Assembly (NCBI GenBank): GCA_964505035.1
Contig: CAZDGK010000048.1
Coordinates: 1-7,714, forward strand
DNA length: 7,714 nt
From: CAZDGK01 sp964505035
Lineage (GTDB): Bacteria > Patescibacteriota > Saccharimonadia > UBA4664
Reading direction: 5' to 3'
The notes beneath the pieces are model-generated. The model was not told the DNA's origin. It saw only the letters and a program-made list of their open reading frames with translations, and made no database searches. This document shows positions 1 through 5,515 of the stretch, piece after piece; positions within the stretch are counted from its first letter, which is position 1, and every line of letters begins with the position of its first letter. Position numbers and translations under genes: made by a program.

Positions 1-1
1 G

Positions 2-253
2 CTCAGTGGCCACGGGGTGGGTGAGCAGTTGCATGAGGTTCCGTTCTTGATGAACTTCGGCCGGCCGGGTACAGGGATGCGGCTGAAGGCTGGTATGACA
101 TTGGCGATTGAACCGATGGCGACACTAGGTAGTCACGAGATCTATCTGGCGTCGGATAATTGGACGATCAAGACCGACGATGGGAGCCTGGGGGCGCAGT
201 TTGAGCATACGGTGCTGGTGACGCCAACCGGTGTCGAAGTACTGACCAAGTAG
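2..253 (+). CDS. map: Methionine aminopeptidase type I, C-terminal part (5' truncated by window edge)
   Basis: Reading from base 2, the frame gives 83 residues ending at TAG 251-253. The enzyme removes the N-terminal Met from nascent proteins in the cytosol using a dinuclear metal centre. Visible signatures are GHGVG (metal-ligand His at residue 4 of the fragment), LHEVP (the second conserved His, residue 11), AIEPM (ligand Glu) and AQFEHT (last ligand Glu). They correspond in order to H171, H178, E204 and E235 of the E. coli enzyme. The C-terminus (TPTGVEVLTK) ends where short type I enzymes end, so only the 5' part is missing, cut by the window. No terminator is seen before ftsA. The GTG at 17 lies inside the catalytic motif and is not a real start. 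The family call is secure. Confidence 0.95.
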   Translation, partial: LSGHGVGEQLHEVPFLMNFGRPGTGMRLKAGMTLAIEPMATLGSHEIYLASDNWTIKTDDGSLGAQFEHTVLVTPTGVEVLTK

Positions 254-322
254 GTCATATGCATACTATAGTTGTTCAATGTTGGTAGATTAGTGCTCGG
301 GATATTGAGTCCGGGCGGTGGT

Positions 323-352
323 TTGCTAAACGGGAGCAGCTAGAACTATAAT
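323..352 (+). promoter_or_regulatory. Sigma70-type promoter of ftsA
   Basis: A perfect -10 TATAAT lies at 347-352, with a -35-like TTGCTA at 323-328 (4/6) and an 18-nt spacer. Transcription would start near 359, giving a leader of about 23 nt that contains the purine-rich SD AGAGGAGAG (361-369), 12 nt before the GTG start. The map-ftsA gap (254-381) shows nothing else convincing. Confidence 0.6.
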
Positions 353-381
353 GTGATGCAAGAGGAGAGATCGAACCTACC

Positions 382-1617
382 GTGGCCGCAAAACCAAACG
401 AGGAAATCTACATCGGTCTAGATATTGGCAGCACGAAAGTGTGCTGCATTGTTGGGCTGCACGAGGAGGGCGAGACGCTGCCGAGTGTGATCGGGGTGGG
501 CGTGGCGCCGACTAGTGGCATGCGCAAAGGCGTAGTGGTGGATGTGGAGGAGACGGTGTCGTCGATCACGGCGGCCGTGGATGAAGCTGAGCGCATTTCG
601 GGCGTGGCGATTGACCGGGCGACGATCTCGATCGACGGCGCGCACGTCCAGAGCCTGAACTCCAAGGGCGTGATCGCGGTGGGGCGGGCTGACCAGGAGA
701 TCATGGTTGACGACCTGCACCGGGCAGAGGAGGCTGCCACGGCCATCCAGGTGCCGCCGAACCGGGAGATCCTGCAAGTATTTCCGCGGTCATATACGGT
801 AGATGCGCAGACGAATATCAAGGATCCGGTGGGTATGCGGGGCGTGCGGCTGGAGGTGGAGTCGCATATTGTGACAGGGGCCACGCCGGCCATCAAGAAT
901 CTCGACCGCTGTATTTATCAGGCGGGCATTGATATCCAGGGTCAGGTGCTGGTACCGCTGGCGGCCGCCCGGGCGGTTTTGAGCAAGCGGCAGAAGGAGC
1001 TGGGGGTGGCGATCATCGATATCGGTGGCGGCACGACTGGCGTGGCGGTGTTTGAGGAGGGCGACGTGCTGTCGTCGAGCATTTTGCCAGTGGGGGCGGC
1101 GCACATCACTAATGACCTGGCGATCGGTCTGAAGACCGACATTGATACGGCTGAGAAGATTAAGCTGAAGTACGTGCGGGCGCATGGGGCCAAGGCGAAC
1201 CTGACGGAGAAGATCCGGATCGAGGAGCTGGAGGGCGAGGAGACACTGGTGTCGCGGCGGGAACTGCAGAAGATCGCGGGTGCCCGGCTGGAGGAGATTT
1301 TCTACCTGGTACGGCAGGAGCTGAAGAAGGTGGGCAAAGACCACTTACTGCCTGGTGGCGTGGTGCTGACAGGTGGCGGCGCCAAGATGGCGGGGATTGA
1401 TGAACTGGCTAAGGAGCTGCTGGAACTGCCAGCGGTGATTGGCAAACCTGAAGGCTTTTCGGGGATTGTGGACCGGATCAGTGACCCCGCGTTTGCGGCG
1501 CCAATCGGGCTGATGCTCGAGAATATGACGCACGCGGCAGTACCGCCGGCGCCGGGGGCGGGTATCGGCCAGACGGTCGACAAGATCAAGGGAATTTTCA
1601 AGAACCTACTGCCCTAA
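382..1617 (+). CDS. ftsA: Cell division protein FtsA
   Basis: This is a 411-aa actin-fold ATPase that binds the FtsZ C-terminal tail and anchors the Z-ring to the inner face of the membrane. It shows the phosphate-1 motif (LDIGSTKVCCIVG, residues 13-25), the 1C subdomain region characteristic of FtsA (about 88-170, including VRLEVESHIVTG), phosphate-2 (DIGGGTTGVAVF, 213-224) and the adenosine motif (VVLTGGGAKMAGI, 327-339). After a Pro/Ala-rich linker (387-395) comes a C-terminal amphipathic membrane-targeting helix (VDKIKGIFKNLLP, 399-411). The length is normal. The start is GTG, the only in-frame start near the SD AGAGGAGAG. It lies 262 nt upstream of ftsZ and is transcribed from its own promoter. 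Confidence 0.97.
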   Translation: MAAKPNEEIYIGLDIGSTKVCCIVGLHEEGETLPSVIGVGVAPTSGMRKGVVVDVEETVSSITAAVDEAERISGVAIDRATISIDGAHVQSLNSKGVIAVGRADQEIMVDDLHRAEEAATAIQVPPNREILQVFPRSYTVDAQTNIKDPVGMRGVRLEVESHIVTGATPAIKNLDRCIYQAGIDIQGQVLVPLAAARAVLSKRQKELGVAIIDIGGGTTGVAVFEEGDVLSSSILPVGAAHITNDLAIGLKTDIDTAEKIKLKYVRAHGAKANLTEKIRIEELEGEETLVSRRELQKIAGARLEEIFYLVRQELKKVGKDHLLPGGVVLTGGGAKMAGIDELAKELLELPAVIGKPEGFSGIVDRISDPAFAAPIGLMLENMTHAAVPPAPGAGIGQTVDKIKGIFKNLLP

Positions 1618-1649
1618 AACGGCGGTTTGGCGTGATTATTGATGCAGGT

Positions 1650-1659
1650 TGTGGAAAAC
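1650..1659 (-). promoter_or_regulatory. DnaA-box-like nonamer downstream of ftsA
   Basis: The minus strand reads TTTTCCACA, which fits the relaxed DnaA-box consensus TTWTNCACA. The same 10-mer, TGTGGAAAAC on the + strand, recurs at 3350-3359 in the next intergenic region. A single nonamer is weak evidence. The repetition of an exact 10-mer in two consecutive spacers is what makes it notable. Confidence 0.3.
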
Positions 1660-1729
1660 TTTACTCAGGCGTTTTTGAGCCTAAGCTTAATGTGATGGAA
1701 ATGTTCGTAGGGCTACTATCCTACAGCAA

Positions 1730-1766
1730 GGTGCAAAATGCCGGTTTCGAACACAATATTTGCACC
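1730..1766. repeat. 8-bp inverted repeat upstream of ftsZ
   Basis: GGTGCAAA (1730-1737) and TTTGCACC (1759-1766) are perfect inverted arms separated by 21 nt. A third TTTGCA-like half site (1799-1804) overlaps the proposed ftsZ -35. The spacing of about three helical turns centre to centre would suit a regulator binding one face of the DNA. It could also be an RNA hairpin in read-through transcripts from ftsA. A smaller hairpin (GTAGG 1707-1711 / CCTAC 1720-1724) sits just upstream. No binding protein is implied by the sequence. Confidence 0.4.
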
Positions 1767-1799
1767 ATTCTAAAGCCCAAAAAGCGGTGAGTAATAAAT

Positions 1800-1828
1800 T
1801 TGCAATGTGTGAACCACCGCGCTAGACT
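1800..1828 (+). promoter_or_regulatory. Probable ftsZ promoter
   Basis: TTGCAA (1800-1805, 4/6 to the -35 consensus), a 17-nt spacer and TAGACT (1823-1828, 4/6 to the -10 consensus). Transcription would start near 1835, giving a leader of about 45 nt. That leader holds a small hairpin (ACCCG 1838-1842 / CGGGT 1852-1856) and then the SD AAGGAG (1866-1871). Confidence 0.5.
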
Positions 1829-1879
1829 TCGTGTTGTACCCGTTTGTTTGGCGGGTCTTGGTGGTAAGGAGTATCTAGC

Positions 1880-3220
1880 ATGGCAGAAATACTGCCCGAG
1901 GTTGATACCTCGGCGCGCATCAAGGTAATCGGGGTCGGCGGTGGCGGCAACTCAGCTGTCAACCGCATGATTGAGTCGCGGCTCCAGGGCGTGGAGTTCG
2001 TGGTTATAAATACGGATGCTCAGGCCCTATTGCATTCGAAGGCGCCAAACAAGATTCATATCGGCCGTGAGACGACTCGCGGTCTGGGCGCCGGGGCGGA
2101 CCCAGAAGTGGGTCGCAAGGCGGCAGAGGAGAGTGAAAAAGAGATTTACGAAGCCGTAAAGGGTGCCGATATGGTCTTTATCACCCTGGGCGAGGGCGGT
2201 GGCACCGGTACAGGCGGGGCGCCATTTGTGGCGGCGGCGGCCAAGGAGAGCGGCGCGCTGGTGGTGGCGATTGTGACGAAGCCATTTACGTTTGAGGGCG
2301 AGCGGCGGCGGCGGAGTGCCGAGGCTGGCATTGCCGAGCTGAAGGACAATGTCGACACACTCATAACTATTCCGAACGACCGGCTGCTGCAGATGATTGA
2401 CCGCAAAACCAGCCTGGTCGATGCGTTTGGCATCGTGGATGAGGTGCTACAGCAGGGTGTGCAGGGTATCTCGAGCCTGATTACGATTCACGGACTGATC
2501 AATCTGGACTTTGCCGATGTGAAGGCCATTATGGCCAACGCTGGTTCGGCGCTGATGGGTATCGGCAAGGCCAAGGGCGACAACCGGGCGGTGGAAGCGG
2601 CGCGGCAGGCGATTGACTCGCCGCTACTGGAGACGAGCATCGATGGAGCGCGGGGTGTGCTGTTTAATGTGACTGGTGGCCGCAGCATGACGATGCACGA
2701 GATTGATGAGGCGGCGAAGACGATTACCGAGGCGGTGGCCAGTGACGCCAATATTATCTTTGGTGCCGTGCTGGACGACGCGCTCGAAGACGATCTGCAG
2801 ATTACGGTGGTGGCGACGGGCTTTGACGGGCACCGGCCGGAGCGCGAGGTGACGGTGCGGTCGGTGTCGCGGCCAGAAGCGGTGGCCGAGCCGGTGTTCG
2901 CGCCCGAGGTGGTGATGCCGACGATGCGCCCGCTGATTAATGAGCGGCCCCAGACGGAAGTCGAACCAGAGCCGATGGCGATCCCCGTGACTAAGCCGGT
3001 GGTTGAGACGACGCCGCCGCGACGGTTTGCGCCGCTGGCGTCGATCGAGCCGGACGAAGAGGTGGAGGAATCGGAGGATCTCACCTCCGAGGCCAAGTCG
3101 CCAGCCATGGACTACGAGCCCGAGGTGCCAGAAGCGGCGCCGCAGCCACTGGCTGACCTGGGCCTAGCCGACGATGACAACCTGGATGTGCCAGCGTTCA
3201 TTCGTCGCAAAGTTGAATAG
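1880..3220 (+). CDS. ftsZ: Cell division GTPase FtsZ
   Basis: This 446-aa tubulin homologue polymerises with GTP into the cytokinetic ring. Near the N-terminus is the nucleotide-binding GVGGGGNSAVNRM (18-30). The tubulin signature GEGGGTGTGGAP is at 104-115. The T7 synergy loop NLDFADVKAIM (208-218) carries the catalytic acidic residues D210 and D213. The globular core ends near 318. A Pro/Glu-rich disordered linker (about 319-433) follows, then the conserved tail LDVPAFIRR (435-443) that binds FtsA. ATG 1880 follows the SD AAGGAG by 8 nt. Size and architecture are standard for FtsZ. Confidence 0.98.
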   Translation: MAEILPEVDTSARIKVIGVGGGGNSAVNRMIESRLQGVEFVVINTDAQALLHSKAPNKIHIGRETTRGLGAGADPEVGRKAAEESEKEIYEAVKGADMVFITLGEGGGTGTGGAPFVAAAAKESGALVVAIVTKPFTFEGERRRRSAEAGIAELKDNVDTLITIPNDRLLQMIDRKTSLVDAFGIVDEVLQQGVQGISSLITIHGLINLDFADVKAIMANAGSALMGIGKAKGDNRAVEAARQAIDSPLLETSIDGARGVLFNVTGGRSMTMHEIDEAAKTITEAVASDANIIFGAVLDDALEDDLQITVVATGFDGHRPEREVTVRSVSRPEAVAEPVFAPEVVMPTMRPLINERPQTEVEPEPMAIPVTKPVVETTPPRRFAPLASIEPDEEVEESEDLTSEAKSPAMDYEPEVPEAAPQPLADLGLADDDNLDVPAFIRRKVE

Positions 3221-3239
3221 CGCAGAGTGACAAAGCTGT

Positions 3240-3271
3240 AGCCGCCGGTTCTGATATGAGGGCCGGTGGCT
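3240..3271 (+). other. Stem-loop after ftsZ, weak terminator candidate
   Basis: AGCCGCCGG (3240-3248) pairs with CCGGTGGCT (3263-3271), 9 bp with one G-U pair and a 14-nt loop, starting 20 nt after the ftsZ stop. The following sequence (TGGCTTGTG) has no U-tract, so it is a poor intrinsic terminator. It may be an RNA-stabilising 3' hairpin. GCCGGTT at 3244-3250 could alternatively pair with AACCGGC further down (about 3290-3296). Confidence 0.35.
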
Positions 3272-3349
3272 TGGCTTGTGATGGGCTGAAACCGGCTCTT
3301 GCAATTAGTGTGGGTGTTTGCATGTCTAACACTACATATCGCGATGGTC

Positions 3350-3359
3350 TGTGGAAAAC
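3350..3359 (-). promoter_or_regulatory. DnaA-box-like nonamer upstream of nrdR
   Basis: This is the second copy of TGTGGAAAAC (minus strand TTTTCCACA, fits TTWTNCACA), about 70 bp upstream of the nrdR -35. DnaA control of nucleotide-reductase genes is known in other bacteria, but a single nonamer here is only suggestive. The rest of 3272-3420 holds nothing clear. Confidence 0.3.
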
Positions 3360-3420
3360 CACCAGATGAGACAGCTGACAAATCTGATTGTGAGCGGCAT
3401 CAAGCCAAAACTTCGATTGG

Positions 3421-3451
3421 TTGACGGAACTGCAGAGCCTAGCGTTATAAT
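3421..3451 (+). promoter_or_regulatory. nrdR promoter
   Basis: TTGACG (3421-3426, 5/6) and a perfect TATAAT (3446-3451), with a spacer of 19 nt that is slightly longer than ideal. Transcription would start near 3458, immediately before the 22-bp dyad at 3460-3481, which would therefore lie across positions around +3 to +24. Confidence 0.65.
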
Positions 3452-3459
3452 ACGAAGTA

Positions 3460-3481
3460 CATACGCCATATATGGAGTATG
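3460..3481. promoter_or_regulatory. NrdR-box-like palindrome in the nrdR leader
   Basis: This 22-bp dyad has arms that match at 10 of 11 positions: CATAC, one mismatched base, then CCATATATGG, a mismatched base and GTATG. The central 16 bp (3463-3478) agree with the published NrdR-box consensus (acaCwAtATaTwGtgt) at 12 of 16 positions by hand alignment, including the conserved C, A and G flanking the AT core. Its place just after the -10 would let a bound protein block initiation. Autoregulation by NrdR is the simplest reading. NrdR boxes usually occur as close pairs, and no good second box lies at the usual spacing. Confidence 0.45.
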
Positions 3482-3501
3482 AGTGATGGAGGGTGACAAC
3501 G

Positions 3502-3966
3502 ATGAAGTGTCACGAATGCGGCCACATTGACTCGAGAGTTCTGGAATCACGCGACCTGGACGATGGCACGACCATCCGGCGCCGCCGGCAATGCCTGAGC
3601 TGTGACGCCCGATTCACCACCTATGAGCGGCTCGAAATGCCGACACTGGTGGTGATGAAGAAGGACGGCCGGCGCGAGCTATTCAACCGCGACAAGGTAG
3701 CAGCAGGGATCTACCGGGCGGTGGAGAAGCGGCCGATTGCCATCGCGCTGATAGAGTCGCTGATTTCGCGGATTGAGCGCGATGTGCGGGCGCTAGGTGA
3801 AGCGGAAGTGCCGAGTGGCCAGATTGGTGAGTTGGTGATGACCGGCCTGGAAGAGCTTGATGACGTGGCCTATGTGCGATTTGCGAGCGTCTACCGGAGC
3901 TTCGCGAATGTAGCTAGCTTTGAGGCCGAATTGCGACGATTGAAGTCGCGGGCTGCGACCGACTAG
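3502..3966 (+). CDS. nrdR: Transcriptional repressor NrdR
   Basis: This 154-aa protein is a zinc-ribbon plus ATP-cone repressor that senses ATP/dATP and shuts down ribonucleotide reductase genes when deoxynucleotides are plentiful. Zinc ligands are Cys3, Cys6, Cys31 and Cys34 (MKCHECGHID and CLSCDARFTT). The ATP-cone spans about 47-137 (VVMKKDGRRELFNRDKVAAG...) and ends with the family signature VRFASVYRSF (125-134). I chose ATG 3502 because the SD GGAGGG (3488-3493) lies 8 nt upstream and the protein then begins MKC like other NrdRs. A GTG at 3493 would overlap the SD. No ribonucleotide reductase gene is in the window, so its targets are elsewhere. Confidence 0.97.
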   Translation: MKCHECGHIDSRVLESRDLDDGTTIRRRRQCLSCDARFTTYERLEMPTLVVMKKDGRRELFNRDKVAAGIYRAVEKRPIAIALIESLISRIERDVRALGEAEVPSGQIGELVMTGLEELDDVAYVRFASVYRSFANVASFEAELRRLKSRAATD

Positions 3967-3969
3967 GCG

Positions 3970-4402
3970 GCAGAAACTTGTAACTAGTCCGGGGGAGTAC
4001 TTCGGTGCGCCTCTAGACTAGTCCCAAGGACTAGGATCGTTGAAAGACGTGAGGGGGATACCGTAAGAGTGTCCGAGTGAGTGTCCAAGCCGCTGAACAT
4101 GACGGCGGACAGTGGGGAGCCTGTGGAGGGTGCAGGCGCCCCGGCTGCCCGCTGTGATGAGCAGTGGATGACAGGATAGGCTCCAAAACCAGACTTCGCT
4201 TATCAGCATGAGGACCGCGTTCTGCCATAGGAACGCACCCATCAAAGCTGGTCGCCCTGGTAGATGGAGCGACGCACACTTCCGCGCAGGAAAGAGGCGA
4301 CTGGGGCTATATACCAGGAACCTCACCAGCGTGCGCACCGACTCTTACTCACCCTCTGACCCGGTCCCTGAGGCGCACCCGCGCTCCAGGGACTTTTTCT
4401 TT
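3970..4402 (+). ncRNA. Candidate structured non-coding RNA of unknown class, about 350-430 nt
   Basis: The stretch has no credible ORF but a dense series of local stems. These are CTAGTCC/GGACTAG (4019-4025/4029-4035), GGATAC/GTGTCC capped by CGTAAGA (4056-4074), GTCC-AA-GCCG/CGGCGGAC (4083-4110), GGGGAGCCTG/CAGGCGCCCC with one mismatch (4114-4142) and GCGTTC/GAACGC (about 4217-4236). GTCGCC/GGCGAC (4251-4256/4296-4301) interleaves with CTGGTA/TACCAG (4257-4262/4312-4317) as a possible H-type pseudoknot. GAGGG and GTAAGAGT (4051-4070) can pair with ACTCTTAC and CCCTC (4341-4356), closing the molecule just before a strong terminator. That closure competes with the 4056-4074 hairpin. The 5' end is unknown, and transcription may come from nrdR. 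I could not match it to RNase P, tmRNA, 6S or SRP RNA. Confidence 0.45.
4364..4402 (+). terminator. Strong intrinsic terminator
   Basis: GTCCCTG (4364-4370) pairs with CAGGGAC (4387-4393). An inner GCGC/GCGC stem with an ACCC loop stacks on it across a single A-C mismatch and a G-U pair. TTTTTCTTT (4394-4402) follows directly. It works only on the + strand and ends the candidate RNA or the nrdR transcript. Confidence 0.85.
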
Positions 4403-4424
4403 GGTAATTTTGAACCTGATGGCC

Positions 4425-4454
4425 TTGACGCCGAGGGCGAATGTGAGGTAGGCT
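4425..4454 (+). promoter_or_regulatory. Possible promoter of the 28-codon ORF
   Basis: TTGACG (4425-4430, 5/6) and TAGGCT (4449-4454, only 3/6) are 18 nt apart, just after the terminator. A start about 7-8 nt downstream of the -10 would fall on the ATG at 4462. The -10 is poor, so this rests largely on position. Confidence 0.35.
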
Positions 4455-4461
4455 GGCCTAC

Positions 4462-4548
4462 ATGAAGTCTGCGTCCACCACCGTAATTATGAGCAAGGCC
4501 CTGTTTGCGCTGGGCTTTATTCTGTACGAGGACGCCTCGGGGCTTTAG
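4462..4548 (+). CDS. Putative 28-aa microprotein or leader peptide
   Basis: ATG 4462 to TAG 4546-4548 encodes 28 residues beginning MKSASTTVIM, with a hydrophobic middle (ALFALGFIL) and an acidic end (YEDASGL). The ORF is boxed between two intrinsic terminators (4364-4402 and 4576-4606), with promoter-like hexamers directly before it. A classical SD is not obvious (GAGGT at 4445-4449 is 12 nt away). AAGGCCC (4495-4501) can pair with either of two GGGCTTTA copies (4512-4519 or 4540-4547), so alternative RNA folds exist. It may be a real microprotein, a leader peptide for the gene at 4639, or a chance ORF in a roughly 145-nt small RNA. I do not recognise the peptide. Confidence 0.3.
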   Translation: MKSASTTVIMSKALFALGFILYEDASGL

Positions 4549-4575
4549 CACATTCGTTTAGATACAAAACGATAG

Positions 4576-4606
4576 CCGGAGCCTCACAAGGGCTCCGGTT
4601 TTCGTT
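4576..4606 (+). terminator. Intrinsic terminator before the 4639 gene
   Basis: CCGGAGCC (4576-4583) and GGCTCCGG (4591-4598) form a perfect 8-bp GC-rich stem with a 7-nt loop, followed by TTTTCGTT (4599-4606). AAAACGA just upstream (4566-4572) can extend pairing with the U-rich side. Only 32 nt separate it from the next start codon, leaving little room for an independent promoter there. Confidence 0.8.
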
Positions 4607-4638
4607 GAAGCCCACCCATCTTTCGAAAGAAGGTTGTG

Positions 4639-5145
4639 ATGGCTGTACAGTACCGACTGCACAAGCGGACTGACGTGTCGGCCGCTCGTGCTTTGCTGGA
4701 CGGGTTGCTGATCACCCGCTGCCCGGCCGATGTGCGACCTGGTGACCTCGTGAAGCTGCGCGAGTGCTCGCTCCTGGATCAGCGGCGGCCCGACTTGCGC
4801 AGTCATGGCGAGTTCGTGTCGCCGGCGGCCAAGCGGTCGCCGGCGACAGGGTCGGCTAAGCCGGCCCGGGCCGCAGTGCCGAATCCAGGCAGCGGGCTAA
4901 TGTCGGCGATTGCCGCCAGTGCCGCGAGGCCGCGCGCTGGTGGTACCCGGCTGGTATTTGTGCCGCATGGCGACGCTAGCCACCGGGCGGTGCGCGAGGA
5001 ACTGCGCCGCGCGGGCGTGGAGCCCCGACGGCTCGAGCAGATCGAGCCCGGCCGGCCCATTCCGCTGCCGGTGCAGCTTGGCGAAGGCCTGCGACAGGTG
5101 GCCAGCGCACTGGGCGCGATGGGAACAATCCATCGGGTCGCCTGA
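4639..5145 (+). CDS. Hypothetical basic Arg/Ala-rich protein
   Basis: This 168-aa protein is not recognised. Residues 1-60 look folded (MAVQYRLHKRTDVSAARALL, then RPGDLVKLREC). Residues 61-100 are a low-complexity Ala/Pro/Ser/Lys linker. Residues 102-168 alternate strand-like and helix-like segments (TRLVFVPHG; HRAVREELRRAGV; LGEGLRQVASALG). There is no signal peptide or membrane segment, and the charge is strongly positive with Arg preferred over Lys. The SD AAGG (4630-4633) sits 5 nt before ATG 4639, which I prefer to the GTG at 4636. Expression seems to need read-through of the terminator at 4576-4606 or a promoter I cannot see. The long opposite-strand frame here lacks a start signal. Confidence 0.65.
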   Translation: MAVQYRLHKRTDVSAARALLDGLLITRCPADVRPGDLVKLRECSLLDQRRPDLRSHGEFVSPAAKRSPATGSAKPARAAVPNPGSGLMSAIAASAARPRAGGTRLVFVPHGDASHRAVREELRRAGVEPRRLEQIEPGRPIPLPVQLGEGLRQVASALGAMGTIHRVA

Positions 5146-5180
5146 TTTAAGCGTTTGGGCCGCATTGCGCCCAGGCGAAA

Positions 5181-5234
5181 CGGTCGCTCCGGAGTGTCCT
5201 ACGAGGACATTTCCGGGGCGACCGGTTTCATTTT
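5181..5234 (+). terminator. Long stem-loop, likely terminator of the 4639 gene
   Basis: CGGTCGC (5181-5187) pairs with GCGACCG (5218-5224). The stem continues through CCGGA/TCCGG and GTGTCC/GGACAT to a short loop near 5200, about 18-20 bp with G-U pairs and a bulge. TTTCATTTT (5226-5234) follows. The T-tract is interrupted, but with so strong a stem termination is plausible. It ends just before the next -10 element. Confidence 0.6.
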
Positions 5235-5238
5235 GGGG

Positions 5239-5244
5239 TACAAT
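5239..5244 (+). promoter_or_regulatory. -10 element TACAAT, leaderless geometry
   Basis: TACAAT (5/6 to consensus) is followed after 7 nt by ATG 5252, the spacing expected if RNA begins at the start codon. No clear -35 or TG extension is present, and the preceding hairpin occupies the -35 region. An earlier ATG (5243) overlaps the hexamer and would not be in the transcript. Confidence 0.4.
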
Positions 5245-5251
5245 GGCAGTA

Positions 5252-5515
5252 ATGCTGACCTACCTTTTGTACAACCGCCGGACGCCGGGTGAGGGCCAGA
5301 TGCAGACCCTGGCGAAGCGGCTGGAGCCGGAGCAAGTGAATGTCGAGCTGCTGGATGCGGACAGTCCGCGCGGTATCCAGCTGGCTGAGCACTACGACAT
5401 ATTGGCCCGGCCGGCGGTGGTGATGGTGCGCGATGACGGCAGCCCTGTGCAGGTCTGGCAAGACCCGAGTAATTTGCCGAGTCCATCAGAAATCGGCTAC
5501 CTGGCACACTCATGA
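5252..5515 (+). CDS. Small thioredoxin-fold-like protein lacking the CxxC cysteines
   Basis: This 87-aa protein has the glutaredoxin/thioredoxin pattern: strand MLTYLLYN (1-8), helix EGQMQTLAKRLE (14-25), strand VNVELLDAD (29-37), helix GIQLAEHYDI (41-50), then a cis-Pro-type segment ARPAVVMVRDDG (52-63) and a strand VQVWQD. Where an active-site CxxC would follow strand 1 it has NRRTPG, and it contains no cysteine at all. Redox activity is therefore unlikely and a binding role is more plausible. The start could be ATG 5243 (3 residues longer). I prefer 5252 because of the -10 position. It overlaps yggT by ATGA, so the two are probably translated together. Fold assignment is by eye. Confidence 0.75.
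   Translation: MLTYLLYNRRTPGEGQMQTLAKRLEPEQVNVELLDADSPRGIQLAEHYDILARPAVVMVRDDGSPVQVWQDPSNLPSPSEIGYLAHS

Noticed and set aside
408..1601. Several minus-strand frames opposite ftsA, and similar ones opposite ftsZ
   Set aside because: They are shadows of the strong codon bias of well-identified genes and show no domain or start signal.
1751..1766. NrdR box upstream of ftsZ
   Set aside because: The left half matches the consensus fully (ACACAATA) but the right half matches at about two of eight positions, and the bases belong to the GGTGCAAA/TTTGCACC repeat.
3970..4402. RNase P RNA, including a circularly permuted form
   Set aside because: A GTAAGAG loop, a GCAGAAAC box, GATGA, a CTTAT and a GGAAAG occur in an order that would fit a permuted RNase P. 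However, the invariant P4 strands (GAGGAAAGTCC and ACAGAAnCCGGCTTAT) are not matched. The GGAAAG sits in its own hairpin and the GTAAGAG can equally join a closing helix.
4018..4465. Open frames of 82-106 codons on both strands over the candidate RNA
   Set aside because: They lack ribosome-binding sites, have unprotein-like composition and overlap one another and the terminator. The RNA hairpins explain the sequence better.
4470..4484. TCCACCA as a tmRNA or tRNA 3' end
   Set aside because: No T-arm (GGTTCRA), no matching acceptor strand and no tmRNA 5' motif were found. The bases lie in the 28-codon ORF.
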